55,559 nucleotides of DNA. Origin: an uncultured Mycoplasmatota bacterium (GTDB taxonomy: Bacteria; Bacillota_I; Bacilli_A; RF39; UBA660). The notes beneath the pieces are model-generated. The model did not search any database. It saw only the letters and a program-made list of their open reading frames with translations, and was not told where the DNA came from. The DNA is taken from positions 1-55,559 of the forward strand of contig USFF01000007.1 in assembly GCA_900553835.1 (NCBI GenBank). Reading direction: 5' to 3'. How positions within the stretch are numbered: position 1 is the first letter of the stretch; the number at the start of each line of letters is the position of its first letter. The position numbers and the translations under genes were made by a program. This document shows positions 6,408 to 13,823 of the stretch, one piece after another.

Positions 6408-8033
6408 ATGAAAAAGAAGAAAGAAATATTTGTATTATTAGGAAGTTTACTAGTAATAATATTATCAGTTACACTTGCGTATTTCACAGTACAAATAATA
6501 GGAAAAGGAAAAGAAATATCACTTGACAGTGCAAACTTAAGAATAGTGTTTACAAGTGGTACAGGAACAATAGCAGGTGCAGAAATAGAACCCGGATGGA
6601 ATAGTGGTGTAAATACTTTTACAGTAAAAAATGAAAGTAATGATACTTATAAATATAATATAGTTATAAAAGATTTAGTAAATACTTTTGTAACAAAAGG
6701 TTTCTTACAATATAAAATAACATCTTCAGATGGTGGTTATAATATGAGTGACTTTGTAGATGTACCGAAAAGTAGTCAAGCAACAGATACAATACTAGCA
6801 TATAGCGTAGAGATAGCAAAAGGAGTTACTCATACATATAATGTTGAGTTTAAATACTTAACAAGTGAAGAGGATCAAAGTGATGATATGGGTAAAGAAT
6901 TATCTGGTACTTTATTTATAGAAGAGGGCACAGAAAAGCTTCTAACTTTAGTAGAAAAGTTGATAAAGCAAAACCCAACGATAAGCGCTAGAACAGACTT
7001 TAGTACAACATATACTGAAACTAATACAGGTACTTTGTTTAAAAGTACAGAAAGTATAGCAGGGAGTGCTGCTAAAGATGTATATTATTTTGCAGGAGAT
7101 GCAAAAAACAATTGGGTAAAGTTCGGAACATATAAAATTAATGGACCAATACGTGGTTATTCTAGTAGTACATCAACATCATATCGAGAATATGTTTCCA
7201 TGGAAGAATGTACATCTGCTTCAAGTTATAACTATAATTGTAGTTATGCATGGAGTGCTGGAGATGATATATACTGGAGAATAATAAGAACAAATGCAGA
7301 TGGAAGTGTAAGAATATTATATTCAGGAACAAGTCCTGATACAACAAGTGGCTATATTAGTGTTGGCTCATTTAATCATTCATATTGGGATCCGATGTAT
7401 GTAGGATATATGTATGGAACAAGTGGAACACTTGCTTCAAATAGAACAAATGAAAATGATAGTAAAATAAAAGAAGTAATAGATGCTTGGTATAGCAGTT
7501 ATTTAAATAGTTTTGCAAAATATATAAGTGCAACAGCAGTTTATTGTAGTGATAGAAATGAGCAAACTGATGGAGCATATAATACAGGAAGTACAGCATT
7601 CTACTATACATCATATTATAGAGCAACTACAAGTTATTTGCCATCATATAATTGCACAAATAGTAAAGATGCATTTTCAGGAAGTAACAGTGAAGCAAAA
7701 TTAACTTACCCAATAGCACTTGCTACAATAGACGAATTGATGTATGCGGGTGGTAAATACGGAACAAATTTATCAAGTCCTTATGCTTGGTATTACACAA
7801 ATAGTAACGGGGAAAGTATAACTGGGAACCAATCTTGGTGGCTTCTTTCTCCTTATGGGTGGTATAATGAACTTTCTCGTATGTGGCTTTCGGGTGATTC
7901 AGATTATCCCGGATATCTCGGTACTCATACTTATGCTAGCGCTGTGCGCCCAGTCACATCTATCAAATCTGATGTCCTATGGTCTTCGGGAGATGGAAGT
8001 CCAGAAAATCCTTACGAAATTGTTTATGATTAA
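6408..8033 (+). CDS. surface protein: TasA/CalY-like N-terminus, C-lectin-like variable C-terminus
   Basis: The protein is 541 aa. Residues 1-30 form an uncleaved or SipW-type signal (VTLAYFT at its end). Residues 30-175 resemble the camelysin/TasA-type beta domain (EPGWNSG, FTVKNESND). The C-terminal 320 residues are Ser/Tyr/Asn-rich with the C-lectin-fold pattern seen in DUF6273 and diversity-generating retroelement targets: IYWRIIRTNADGSVRILYSG, then SWWLLSP, then ASAVRPV, ending DGSPENPYEIV. From about residue 476 the codon use changes to CTT, CTC, CGT, CGC, CCC and GTC, unlike the AGA/TTA/GTA-rich remainder. AAAGGAAG precedes the start. A surface ligand-binding or adhesin role is inferred. 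Expression may be phase-variable through the leader. Confidence 0.65.
   Translation: MKKKKEIFVLLGSLLVIILSVTLAYFTVQIIGKGKEISLDSANLRIVFTSGTGTIAGAEIEPGWNSGVNTFTVKNESNDTYKYNIVIKDLVNTFVTKGFLQYKITSSDGGYNMSDFVDVPKSSQATDTILAYSVEIAKGVTHTYNVEFKYLTSEEDQSDDMGKELSGTLFIEEGTEKLLTLVEKLIKQNPTISARTDFSTTYTETNTGTLFKSTESIAGSAAKDVYYFAGDAKNNWVKFGTYKINGPIRGYSSSTSTSYREYVSMEECTSASSYNYNCSYAWSAGDDIYWRIIRTNADGSVRILYSGTSPDTTSGYISVGSFNHSYWDPMYVGYMYGTSGTLASNRTNENDSKIKEVIDAWYSSYLNSFAKYISATAVYCSDRNEQTDGAYNTGSTAFYYTSYYRATTSYLPSYNCTNSKDAFSGSNSEAKLTYPIALATIDELMYAGGKYGTNLSSPYAWYYTNSNGESITGNQSWWLLSPYGWYNELSRMWLSGDSDYPGYLGTHTYASAVRPVTSIKSDVLWSSGDGSPENPYEIVYD
7833..7999 (+). other. GC-shifted variable-region-like segment of the lectin-like gene
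   Basis: By hand count 77 of 167 bases are G or C (46%), against about 33% in the preceding 120 bases of the same gene at 7621-7740. It begins at the SWWLLSP motif and spans AVRPV, the position occupied by the variable region in retroelement-diversified C-lectin proteins. The frame is intact, so the segment reads as a replaced cassette. No template repeat or reverse transcriptase is present in this window. Confidence 0.5.
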
Positions 8034-8058
8034 AATTGATGCTTATTGCATCAATTTT
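8032..8058 (+). terminator. hairpin at the end of the surface gene
   Basis: AAAATTGATGC (8032-8042) and GCATCAATTTT (8048-8058) form a perfect 11-bp stem with loop TTATT immediately after the stop codon. The T-tract is part of the stem, so it may be a bidirectional terminator. A stem here is also where retroelement targets often carry a hairpin. Confidence 0.65.
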
Positions 8059-8092
8059 GCTTATAAAATAAACATAAATTGGTAAAAATAAA

Positions 8093-8121
8093 TAGACAAG
8101 ATATGATATTTTTGATAAAAT
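8093..8121 (+). promoter_or_regulatory. sigma-A-type promoter upstream of the dnaG operon
   Basis: TAGACA and TAAAAT with a 17-base spacer, 29 bases before the start of the DUF2179 gene that heads the run to trmK. Confidence 0.6.
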
Positions 8122-8149
8122 ATAGTCATTAATAAAAAGAGGTGTGGTT

Positions 8150-8659
8150 ATGGATAATATAGTCATTTTATGTTTGGTTGTTTTTATTGCTAGAATAGTT
8201 GACACTAGTTTGTCAACTATGGCTACTGTATTTGTGGTTAAGGATAAAACGGCTTATGCAGTTATTGCTTCATTCATTCAAGTGTTTGTTTGGTTTTTAG
8301 TAGTTAGAGAAGCACTTAATTCAGTAGAAAATGCTTTTTTAATAGCCCTTTCCTATAGTGCGGGTTATGCATGTGGGGTTATGGTTGGGATGTATTTGAG
8401 TGATAGATTTGTAACAAGTAATGTATCTGTAAACATAGTTGTAAAGCAAAAGAAAGAAGTAGTAGATGCATTAGTGAATAACAACTTTGCAGTTAGTGTA
8501 AGTAGAATAAAAGGTAAAGATCTAATTAGTAATAAATATATGATATTTGTTGCAACTACTAACAAAAAGTTACCACTTTTAAAGAAAATAGTTACTGAAA
8601 ATGATAGCCGTGCTTTTATAGTAGTAAGTGAAAATAAGTATGTAGTTGGTGGATATTAA
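8150..8659 (+). CDS. UPF0316/DUF2179 membrane protein (DUF5698 + DUF2179)
   Basis: The protein is 169 aa. Three N-terminal membrane segments carry the ARIVDTSLSTMATVFVVKDK signature of the UPF0316 family. A soluble C-terminal domain follows (SVSRIKGKDLISNKYMIFV, then RAFIVVSENKYVVGGY), corresponding to DUF2179. The function is unknown. ATG 8150 is chosen over the in-frame GTG 8144 because AGAGGTG lies 5-6 bases before the ATG and would overlap the GTG. It is followed closely by dnaG. Confidence 0.85.
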   Translation: MDNIVILCLVVFIARIVDTSLSTMATVFVVKDKTAYAVIASFIQVFVWFLVVREALNSVENAFLIALSYSAGYACGVMVGMYLSDRFVTSNVSVNIVVKQKKEVVDALVNNNFAVSVSRIKGKDLISNKYMIFVATTNKKLPLLKKIVTENDSRAFIVVSENKYVVGGY

Positions 8660-8672
8660 ATAGGAGGTTTTT

Positions 8673-10397
8673 ATGGCAAAAATAACTCAGGAAGAAATTG
8701 AAAAAATCAGAAGAAGTAATGACATAGTTGATACAATTGGAAGTTATTTGCCACTAGTACAAAAAGGAAAAAACTATTTTGCAGTTTGTCCTTTTCATGA
8801 TGATCATTCTCCATCCATGAGTATAAGTAAAGATAAGCAAATATTTAAATGTTTTGTATGTGGTGCTTCTGGTAATGTTATTACATTTGTAGAAGACTAT
8901 TTAAATATTAGTTTTATGGAAGCAATTGAAATTCTTGCTAAGAATGCTCATATTAATGTAGAAGTTAGTAAAAAGGAAGTGAATTCTCCTTATAAAGATT
9001 TATATGATATTTATAATGTTGCTCTTTTGTATTATAAGAACAACTTAAATACAAAGGAAGGCTCTTTGGCAAGAGATTATTTAAGTAAAAGAAATCTTAC
9101 AAAAGAGATTATTGATTATTTTGATATAGGTTTATCTTTATCAGGTGGTTTGTGTTTAGGTTTAAGTAAAAAATATAGTGCCTCACTACTAGAAGAAAGT
9201 GGGCTATCTAGTAATTTAAAAGATTTATTTGTTAACAGAATAATGTTTACTATTAGAGATAACTCTGGTAATGTAGTTGGTTTTAGTGGTAGAAAGTATG
9301 ATAACTCTGATAGTCCTAAATACGTTAACACAAAAGAAACTAATATATTTAAAAAGGGAAGTATTTTATATAATTATTATAATGCTAAGAATGAGATAAA
9401 AAAGAAGAAAGAGATTATTATTAGTGAAGGTTTTATGGAAGTTATAAGGCTTCATTCTATAGGTATAGATAATGCTGTTGCATTAATGGGGACTAGCTTT
9501 ACTAAAGAACATTTAAATATTATTAAAAAAGATAATGTAAATGTAGTACTTAATCTAGATCAAGATGATGCAGGTAAAACTGCTACATTAAGTATTGGCT
9601 CTTTACTACTTAAAGAAGGAATTTATCCTACTGTGATTATATTTAGTGGACACAAAGATGCTGATGAACTTATTGTAAATGAAGGAAAAGATGCATTTTT
9701 AAATGCTTATAATAACAGAGTTAGTTTTATTGATTTTGAACTTAATTATTTAAAAAAAGGTGTTAATTTATCTGATGCATCTAGTTTAAGTAAGTATATT
9801 AATGAAAGTATTAAAGTTATAAATACTATAGATGATGATATTTTAAGAGAAATAAAGATAAAAGAATTAAGTAAGAAGTTTGATATAGATATTAATTTAA
9901 TAAAATCTAAAATTATTAATAAAAATGTTAGTATAAAAGAAGTTAAAAGAGAAGTAAAGCCTATAAAAAAAGTTAAATATAATAAGTATGATATTAGTGA
10001 AATTAGACTTTTATATTTAATGATAAACAATCCAGAACTTATAGATTATTATGAGAATTATTTAGGTTATATGTGTGATCCTGATAGAAAAAAACTAGCA
10101 GATGCTATAATTTCTTATAAAGAAGAGAAAAAAACATTTGACTATGCGGACTTTATATGTTACACTTGTCTTCGTGAGGACTTAAATAATACTTTGAAGA
10201 GTGTTTGTAGTTATCCTCAAAGTGAAAACTATACCGAAGAGGAACTAAATGATTATATATTAAGAGTCAAAGAAAGAAGAGTCCAAAAAGAAGAAGAGAG
10301 GCTTAAAAATCTTCTTAAAAATACCATTGATAAGAATGAGCAAAAGAAAATTCTTGACAAGTTATTTAATATTAAAAAGGAAGTGTTAAAATGGTAA
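8673..10397 (+). CDS. dnaG: DNA primase DnaG
   Basis: The protein is 574 aa. It makes RNA primers at the replication fork. The CHC2-type zinc finger is seen in VCPFHDDHSPSM and IFKCFVCGASGNV (about residues 38-70). The TOPRIM core has the EGFMEV glutamate and the NLDQDDAGK acidic motif. The C-terminal helicase-binding domain is divergent and Lys-rich. GGAGG lies 8 bases before the start. The last bases overlap rpoD. The dnaG-rpoD-trmK order matches the Firmicutes macromolecular synthesis operon, here without rpsU in front. Confidence 0.95.
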   Translation: MAKITQEEIEKIRRSNDIVDTIGSYLPLVQKGKNYFAVCPFHDDHSPSMSISKDKQIFKCFVCGASGNVITFVEDYLNISFMEAIEILAKNAHINVEVSKKEVNSPYKDLYDIYNVALLYYKNNLNTKEGSLARDYLSKRNLTKEIIDYFDIGLSLSGGLCLGLSKKYSASLLEESGLSSNLKDLFVNRIMFTIRDNSGNVVGFSGRKYDNSDSPKYVNTKETNIFKKGSILYNYYNAKNEIKKKKEIIISEGFMEVIRLHSIGIDNAVALMGTSFTKEHLNIIKKDNVNVVLNLDQDDAGKTATLSIGSLLLKEGIYPTVIIFSGHKDADELIVNEGKDAFLNAYNNRVSFIDFELNYLKKGVNLSDASSLSKYINESIKVINTIDDDILREIKIKELSKKFDIDINLIKSKIINKNVSIKEVKREVKPIKKVKYNKYDISEIRLLYLMINNPELIDYYENYLGYMCDPDRKKLADAIISYKEEKKTFDYADFICYTCLREDLNNTLKSVCSYPQSENYTEEELNDYILRVKERRVQKEEERLKNLLKNTIDKNEQKKILDKLFNIKKEVLKW

Positions 10398-11659
10398 GGA
10401 AAACTAAAGTTAAAAAATGTAGTGAGGAGCTTATAAGTACTGGTAAAGAAAGTGGTTTTATTTCTGAAGAAGTTTATTTAGAAAAAACTAGTAAAGAACT
10501 TCTTGATGATGAAGAGTTAGAAGAAGTAAATAAAATTCTTAAGAAAAATAATATTGTTATTAAAGAAAGTAAAAGTACTGACTTTGAAAATATTATTGAT
10601 GAATTAGTTGAACTAGGTAAGAAACAAGGTTTTTTAACTTATGAAATAATTGCAAAAAAAACTTCTAATCTTGAACTAGATAGTAATAGTTTAGATGAAC
10701 TTTATAACGCGCTTAATGAAAATAACATTGAAGTTAGAAGTGAAGATGAAGGGGATACTGATAGAGGACTACTAGAGGAAAATCCTGAATTTAACATTGA
10801 AAAACTTGCTAGTGAAAGCAAGGATATGAGTGTTAATGATAATGTCAGAATGTATTTAAAAGAAATAGGTAGAATTAGTTTACTTAGTTTAGATGAAGAG
10901 CAAGAATTGAGTAGAAAGATTGCTGATGGAGATGAAGAAGCTAAAAAAGTCCTTGCTGAAAGTAATTTAAGATTAGTAGTTAGTATTGCCAAGAGATATG
11001 TTGGAAGAGGTTTATTATTCCTTGACTTAATACAAGAAGGAAATATTGGACTTATGAAAGCAGTAGATAAGTTTGATTATGGTAAAGGATATAAATTTAG
11101 TACATATGCAACATGGTGGATAAGACAAGCCATTACAAGAGCATTAGCAGATCAAGCAAGAACTATAAGAGTTCCTGTTCATATGGTAGAAACTATTAAT
11201 AAAATGGCAAGAGTTGAAAGACAACTTGCACTTGATTTAAATAGAGAACCTACTGAAGAAGAAATCGCTAAAAAGATGGGGCTATCTCTTGATAAGATAG
11301 TTGAAATTAAGAAAATAAGTCAGGATCCAGTTAGTTTAGAAACTCCAATAGGAGAAGAAGATGACTCTCATTTAGGAGACTTCTTAGCAGATGAAAGAAC
11401 AATGGGACCAGAAGAGTATACTGATTATACAATGCTTAAACAAGAGTTAAAAGGTGTACTTGAAACTCTTACTAAAAGAGAAGAAGAAGTGTTAGAACTT
11501 CGTTTTGGACTTTACGATGGAACATGTCACACACTAGAAGAAGTTGGTAAACGTTTTGGTGTTACTAGGGAGAGAATTAGACAAATAGAAGCTAAAGCTT
11601 TAAGAAAGTTAAGACATCCATCAAGAGCTAAAAAGTTAAAGGATTTTCTAATTGACTAG
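10391..11659 (+). CDS. rpoD: primary sigma factor RpoD/SigA with duplicated region 1.1
   Basis: The protein is 422 aa. Regions 1.2 to 4 are canonical: SVNDNVRMYLKEIGRISLLS, DLIQEGNIGLMKAVDKFDY, FSTYATWWIRQAI, RVPVHMVETIN, and the region 4 helix-turn-helix GVTRERIRQIEAKALRKLR. The N-terminus holds two tandem copies of a region 1.1-like domain, GKESGFISEEVYLEKTSKEL and GKKQGFLTYEIIAKKTSNLE, each followed by a helix and an NNI(V/E)(I/V) end. Region 1.1 normally occurs once. The gene overlaps dnaG by 7 bases and trmK by 8. Confidence 0.95.
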   Translation: MVRKTKVKKCSEELISTGKESGFISEEVYLEKTSKELLDDEELEEVNKILKKNNIVIKESKSTDFENIIDELVELGKKQGFLTYEIIAKKTSNLELDSNSLDELYNALNENNIEVRSEDEGDTDRGLLEENPEFNIEKLASESKDMSVNDNVRMYLKEIGRISLLSLDEEQELSRKIADGDEEAKKVLAESNLRLVVSIAKRYVGRGLLFLDLIQEGNIGLMKAVDKFDYGKGYKFSTYATWWIRQAITRALADQARTIRVPVHMVETINKMARVERQLALDLNREPTEEEIAKKMGLSLDKIVEIKKISQDPVSLETPIGEEDDSHLGDFLADERTMGPEEYTDYTMLKQELKGVLETLTKREEEVLELRFGLYDGTCHTLEEVGKRFGVTRERIRQIEAKALRKLRHPSRAKKLKDFLID

Positions 11660-12263
11660 GTTAGAAGTTATATCTTCTTATATAGACAGTAATGAAAAAG
11701 TGCTTGATATTGGATGTGATCAAGCACTTTTAAGTAAATTACTTTCTAAAAGAAGAATTTATAGTGTAGCTTCTGATATTGTTCCATCGATAATAGAAAA
11801 TGCTAAGAAGAATTTAACACCACTTGAAAAAGAGTATATTACTTTTAAAGTAGGAAATGGTATTACTATAGAAGAAAATGATTATACTTTAGTTTTATCT
11901 GGTATGGGGACTTATAATATACTTAAGATATTAAGTGAAAGTAAAGTAAAATTTAATAAAATAATTACTATTTCTAATAATAATCATGATATTTTAAGAA
12001 AAGAAATGACTTCTTTAGGTTATTATGTTAAGAGTGAAGAAATCATAAAGGATAAAGGAAAGTATTATAATTTAATTATTTTTGATACTAATAAGAGAAA
12101 ATATACTAAAGAGGATATAGTAGTAGGAGTTAATCATAAGAATAAAGAATTATTAAAAGAAAAGAATTTATATTTAATTAATAAATATAAAGATATATTA
12201 AAAAGTGTTAATAGTGAGAAGTTAAAGAGTGTAGTAGATATATTGGAAAACTATAATTACTGA
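11652..12263 (+). CDS. trmK: tRNA (adenine-22-N1) methyltransferase TrmK
   Basis: The protein is 203 aa, a class I SAM-dependent methyltransferase. The SAM-binding loop VLDIGCDQALLSKLLSKR lies at about residues 17-34. VASDIVPSIIENAKKN follows, and then LVLSGMGTYNILKIL, the family's G-M-G motif. The family methylates A22 in the tRNA D-arm and sits next to sigA in Bacillus, as here. Its start overlaps the end of rpoD, so translation is coupled. Confidence 0.9.
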   Translation: MTRLEVISSYIDSNEKVLDIGCDQALLSKLLSKRRIYSVASDIVPSIIENAKKNLTPLEKEYITFKVGNGITIEENDYTLVLSGMGTYNILKILSESKVKFNKIITISNNNHDILRKEMTSLGYYVKSEEIIKDKGKYYNLIIFDTNKRKYTKEDIVVGVNHKNKELLKEKNLYLINKYKDILKSVNSEKLKSVVDILENYNY

Positions 12264-12523
12264 AAAAATGTTAATGTATCTAAGTTAGTACTTCTTTCAT
12301 TAGTACTTTTTTTCTTTTTAAAATTAGTAATAGGTCTTTCAAATGATTTTGCTTCTTCAATTATTGCTTCATTAGATGCTTCTTTTATACTATTAAAAGA
12401 TTTAAATGCATTTTTAACATTACTTACAATTGGACTTACTTCTTTATAAATTGGAATTACTTTATTAAATGTACTGGTAACACTACTAACAGAGTTAATT
12501 ATTTTTGATAGATTCATAGCCAT
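12257..12523 (-). CDS. small hypothetical protein, possibly YqfQ-like
   Basis: The protein is 88 aa. An amphipathic N-terminal half (MNLSKIINSVSSVTSTFNKV, IPIYKEVSPIVSNVKNAFK) is followed by a charged Lys-rich tail. ATG 12521-12523 is chosen because AGGTG lies 6 bases upstream on the minus strand; the in-frame GTG further out would overlap that site. It is convergent with trmK and overlaps its stop. The length pattern and position near sigA-trmK recall Bacillus YqfQ (VrrA), but the similarity is weak and the function is unknown. Confidence 0.5.
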   Translation of the reverse strand: MAMNLSKIINSVSSVTSTFNKVIPIYKEVSPIVSNVKNAFKSFNSIKEASNEAIIEEAKSFERPITNFKKKKSTNERSTNLDTLTFFQ

Positions 12524-12569
12524 ATCTTTCACCTAATATATTATATTAGTTTTTAATAAAAAAAGACAC

Positions 12570-12598
12570 TTGAATTAAGATAAAATTTATAGTATTAT
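12570..12598 (+). promoter_or_regulatory. sigma-A-type promoter for the DUF5684 protein
   Basis: TTGAAT and TATTAT with a 17-base spacer, 27 bases before the start codon. Confidence 0.6.
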
Positions 12599-12624
12599 TT
12601 TATATAGGATAGAAGGGATAAATT

Positions 12625-13281
12625 ATGTTAGTATATTATTTGTTTAAATTTTTAAGGTTATGGGGTGTATTTGCTAGTATAACATTACTTTTTAGTGTTT
12701 TAATAGCTTTATCATGTAATAATATTTTTAAAATAAGTGGGAAAAATGCTAAACAGTTATTAATACCTGGGTATAATTTAATGAATTTACTTGATATAGC
12801 AAAGATGAATAGAATGAATTTTATATTATTTATTCTTCCGGTTGTTAATGTCCTTTTAATTTTAATTATTCTTTATAGATTGAGTATAGTGTTTCATACT
12901 AATAAATTCTTTGCATTTGGGTTGATTTTATTACCAATTATATTTTTACCAATACTTAATTTTAGTAATAAACTTGATAATAGAAGTAAGGAAGAAATAG
13001 ATAAAGAAGAATATAAAAAGGGTTCATATAATATGCTAACAGAAGAAGAACTTAAGAATCTTAATAGTGGAGAAGAAGAAAAGAAGGTAGATAATGTTTT
13101 TAAAAAATCAATGCCTATTAAAGAAGAAGTTCCTGTTTTTAAAGCAAATAAGATTAAATATGATAGTATTCTTTTAAGTGATGATAAAAAAGAAGTAAAA
13201 GATGTAAAAAACGTAGAAATAGATAAAATAAATGATAAATTAGAAAATGAAAGTGAACAAATAGAAATAGTTGAGTTATAG
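12625..13281 (+). CDS. DUF5684-like membrane protein with charged tail
   Basis: The protein is 218 aa. Four hydrophobic segments lie in the first 120 residues. The pattern KQLLIPGYNLMNLLDIAKM, LPVVNVLLIL, FFAFGLILLPIIFLPIL fits the DUF5684 family of small membrane proteins. The last 90 residues are acidic and lysine-rich with no recognisable domain. AGAAGGG precedes the start. The function is unknown. It lies upstream of an apparently independent small-RNA/T-box region. Confidence 0.65.
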   Translation: MLVYYLFKFLRLWGVFASITLLFSVLIALSCNNIFKISGKNAKQLLIPGYNLMNLLDIAKMNRMNFILFILPVVNVLLILIILYRLSIVFHTNKFFAFGLILLPIIFLPILNFSNKLDNRSKEEIDKEEYKKGSYNMLTEEELKNLNSGEEEKKVDNVFKKSMPIKEEVPVFKANKIKYDSILLSDDKKEVKDVKNVEIDKINDKLENESEQIEIVEL

Positions 13282-13402
13282 GAAAAGTTATGATGATATT
13301 TAAAGATGTATAATTGCTTTATAATAATTAAAGAACTATTAGAAGTAAACACGGGGAAATCGTGAAATAATGAAAATATATGCATGGTTTTATCTTTTGT
13401 GG

Positions 13403-13479
13403 TATATTATATACATGAATTGCGGTGAATGTTTTCTAACTACACCTGAGCAGGTTGGATGCGTCTAACTTGCTTTTTT
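13403..13479 (+). ncRNA. candidate small RNA ending in a strong terminator
   Basis: GCAGGTTGGA (13450-13459) pairs with TCTAACTTGC (13464-13473) around TGCG, followed by six T. This is a clear intrinsic terminator not attached to a gene. An extended -10 (TGG then TATATT, 13400-13408) stands about 42 bases upstream of the stem, giving an RNA of about 65 bases. A longer form from the TATAAT boxes at 13309 or 13320 is possible, since TTAGAA near 13340 can pair with TTCTAA near 13434. I could not match it to a known family. Confidence 0.4.
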
Positions 13480-13521
13480 ATTAGCCTGTAAAATTTTGTA
13501 AAAAACCGAAACTCTAGTACT

Positions 13522-13550
13522 TGAAATTATTTACAAATTGTATTAAAATA
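13522..13550 (+). promoter_or_regulatory. sigma-A-type promoter of the pheST T-box transcript
   Basis: TTGAAA and TAAAAT with a 17-base spacer, just before the stem I region of the T-box leader. Confidence 0.6.
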
Positions 13551-13556
13551 TAAATA

Positions 13557-13812
13557 TCTTTTGAGAAAAAGTGTAGTATATAATCTAGTTTATAGAGAGT
13601 TAACGGTTGGTGGAAGTTAATAATGTTATATATGAAGTTTCGTTTTCTTGTTAAAAAAGATTCGCTTAACTGGCGTTACTAGTAGAGAAGCATATACTTT
13701 ATGAATTAAGGTGGTACCGCTGATAAATAGTTGGTAATCAATAAGTCAATCCTTAGATAGATAGTTGATAATCAATAAATCAGTCCTTAAGTTATAAAGT
13801 TTTTATTTTTGT
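13557..13812 (+). promoter_or_regulatory. T-box leader sensing uncharged tRNA-Phe
   Basis: The T-box core AAGGTGGTACCGCTG (13708-13722) contains the GTGG bulge sequence that pairs with the tRNA acceptor end. Upstream lies a stem I region with GAGAG and GGTTGGTGGAAG (13605-13616). The likely specifier is TTC at 13639-13641 within GAAGTTTCG, a Phe codon that matches the downstream pheST genes. The 3' part is unusual: the segment with CCTTA complementary to the 5' side of the T-box is duplicated (13727-13755 and 13761-13789), and no classical GC-rich terminator stem is obvious. Confidence 0.8.
13727..13789 (+). repeat. 34-bp-period tandem duplication inside the T-box leader
   Basis: Two 29-base copies (13727-13755 and 13761-13789), starting ATAGTTG and ending TCCTTA, differ at three positions. 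The second copy provides an alternative CCTTA arm for the antiterminator/terminator switch. Confidence 0.7.
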
Positions 13813-13823
13813 AGGAGGAAAAA

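Noticed and set aside
6341..6526. 61-codon frame overlapping the start of the surface gene
   Set aside because: It runs through the terminator hairpin, lacks a ribosome-binding site, and overlaps the well-supported gene in another frame. It is in the same frame as the leader peptide, so reinitiation is conceivable but not supported.
7162..7626. Minus-strand frames inside the surface gene
   Set aside because: Tyr/Leu/His-rich shadows of the Ser/Tyr/Asn-rich coding strand, without ribosome-binding sites.
13403..13479. Assignment of the RNA to 6S, SRP, tmRNA or RNase P
   Set aside because: None of the family core sequences I could recall is present, and the RNA seems too short.
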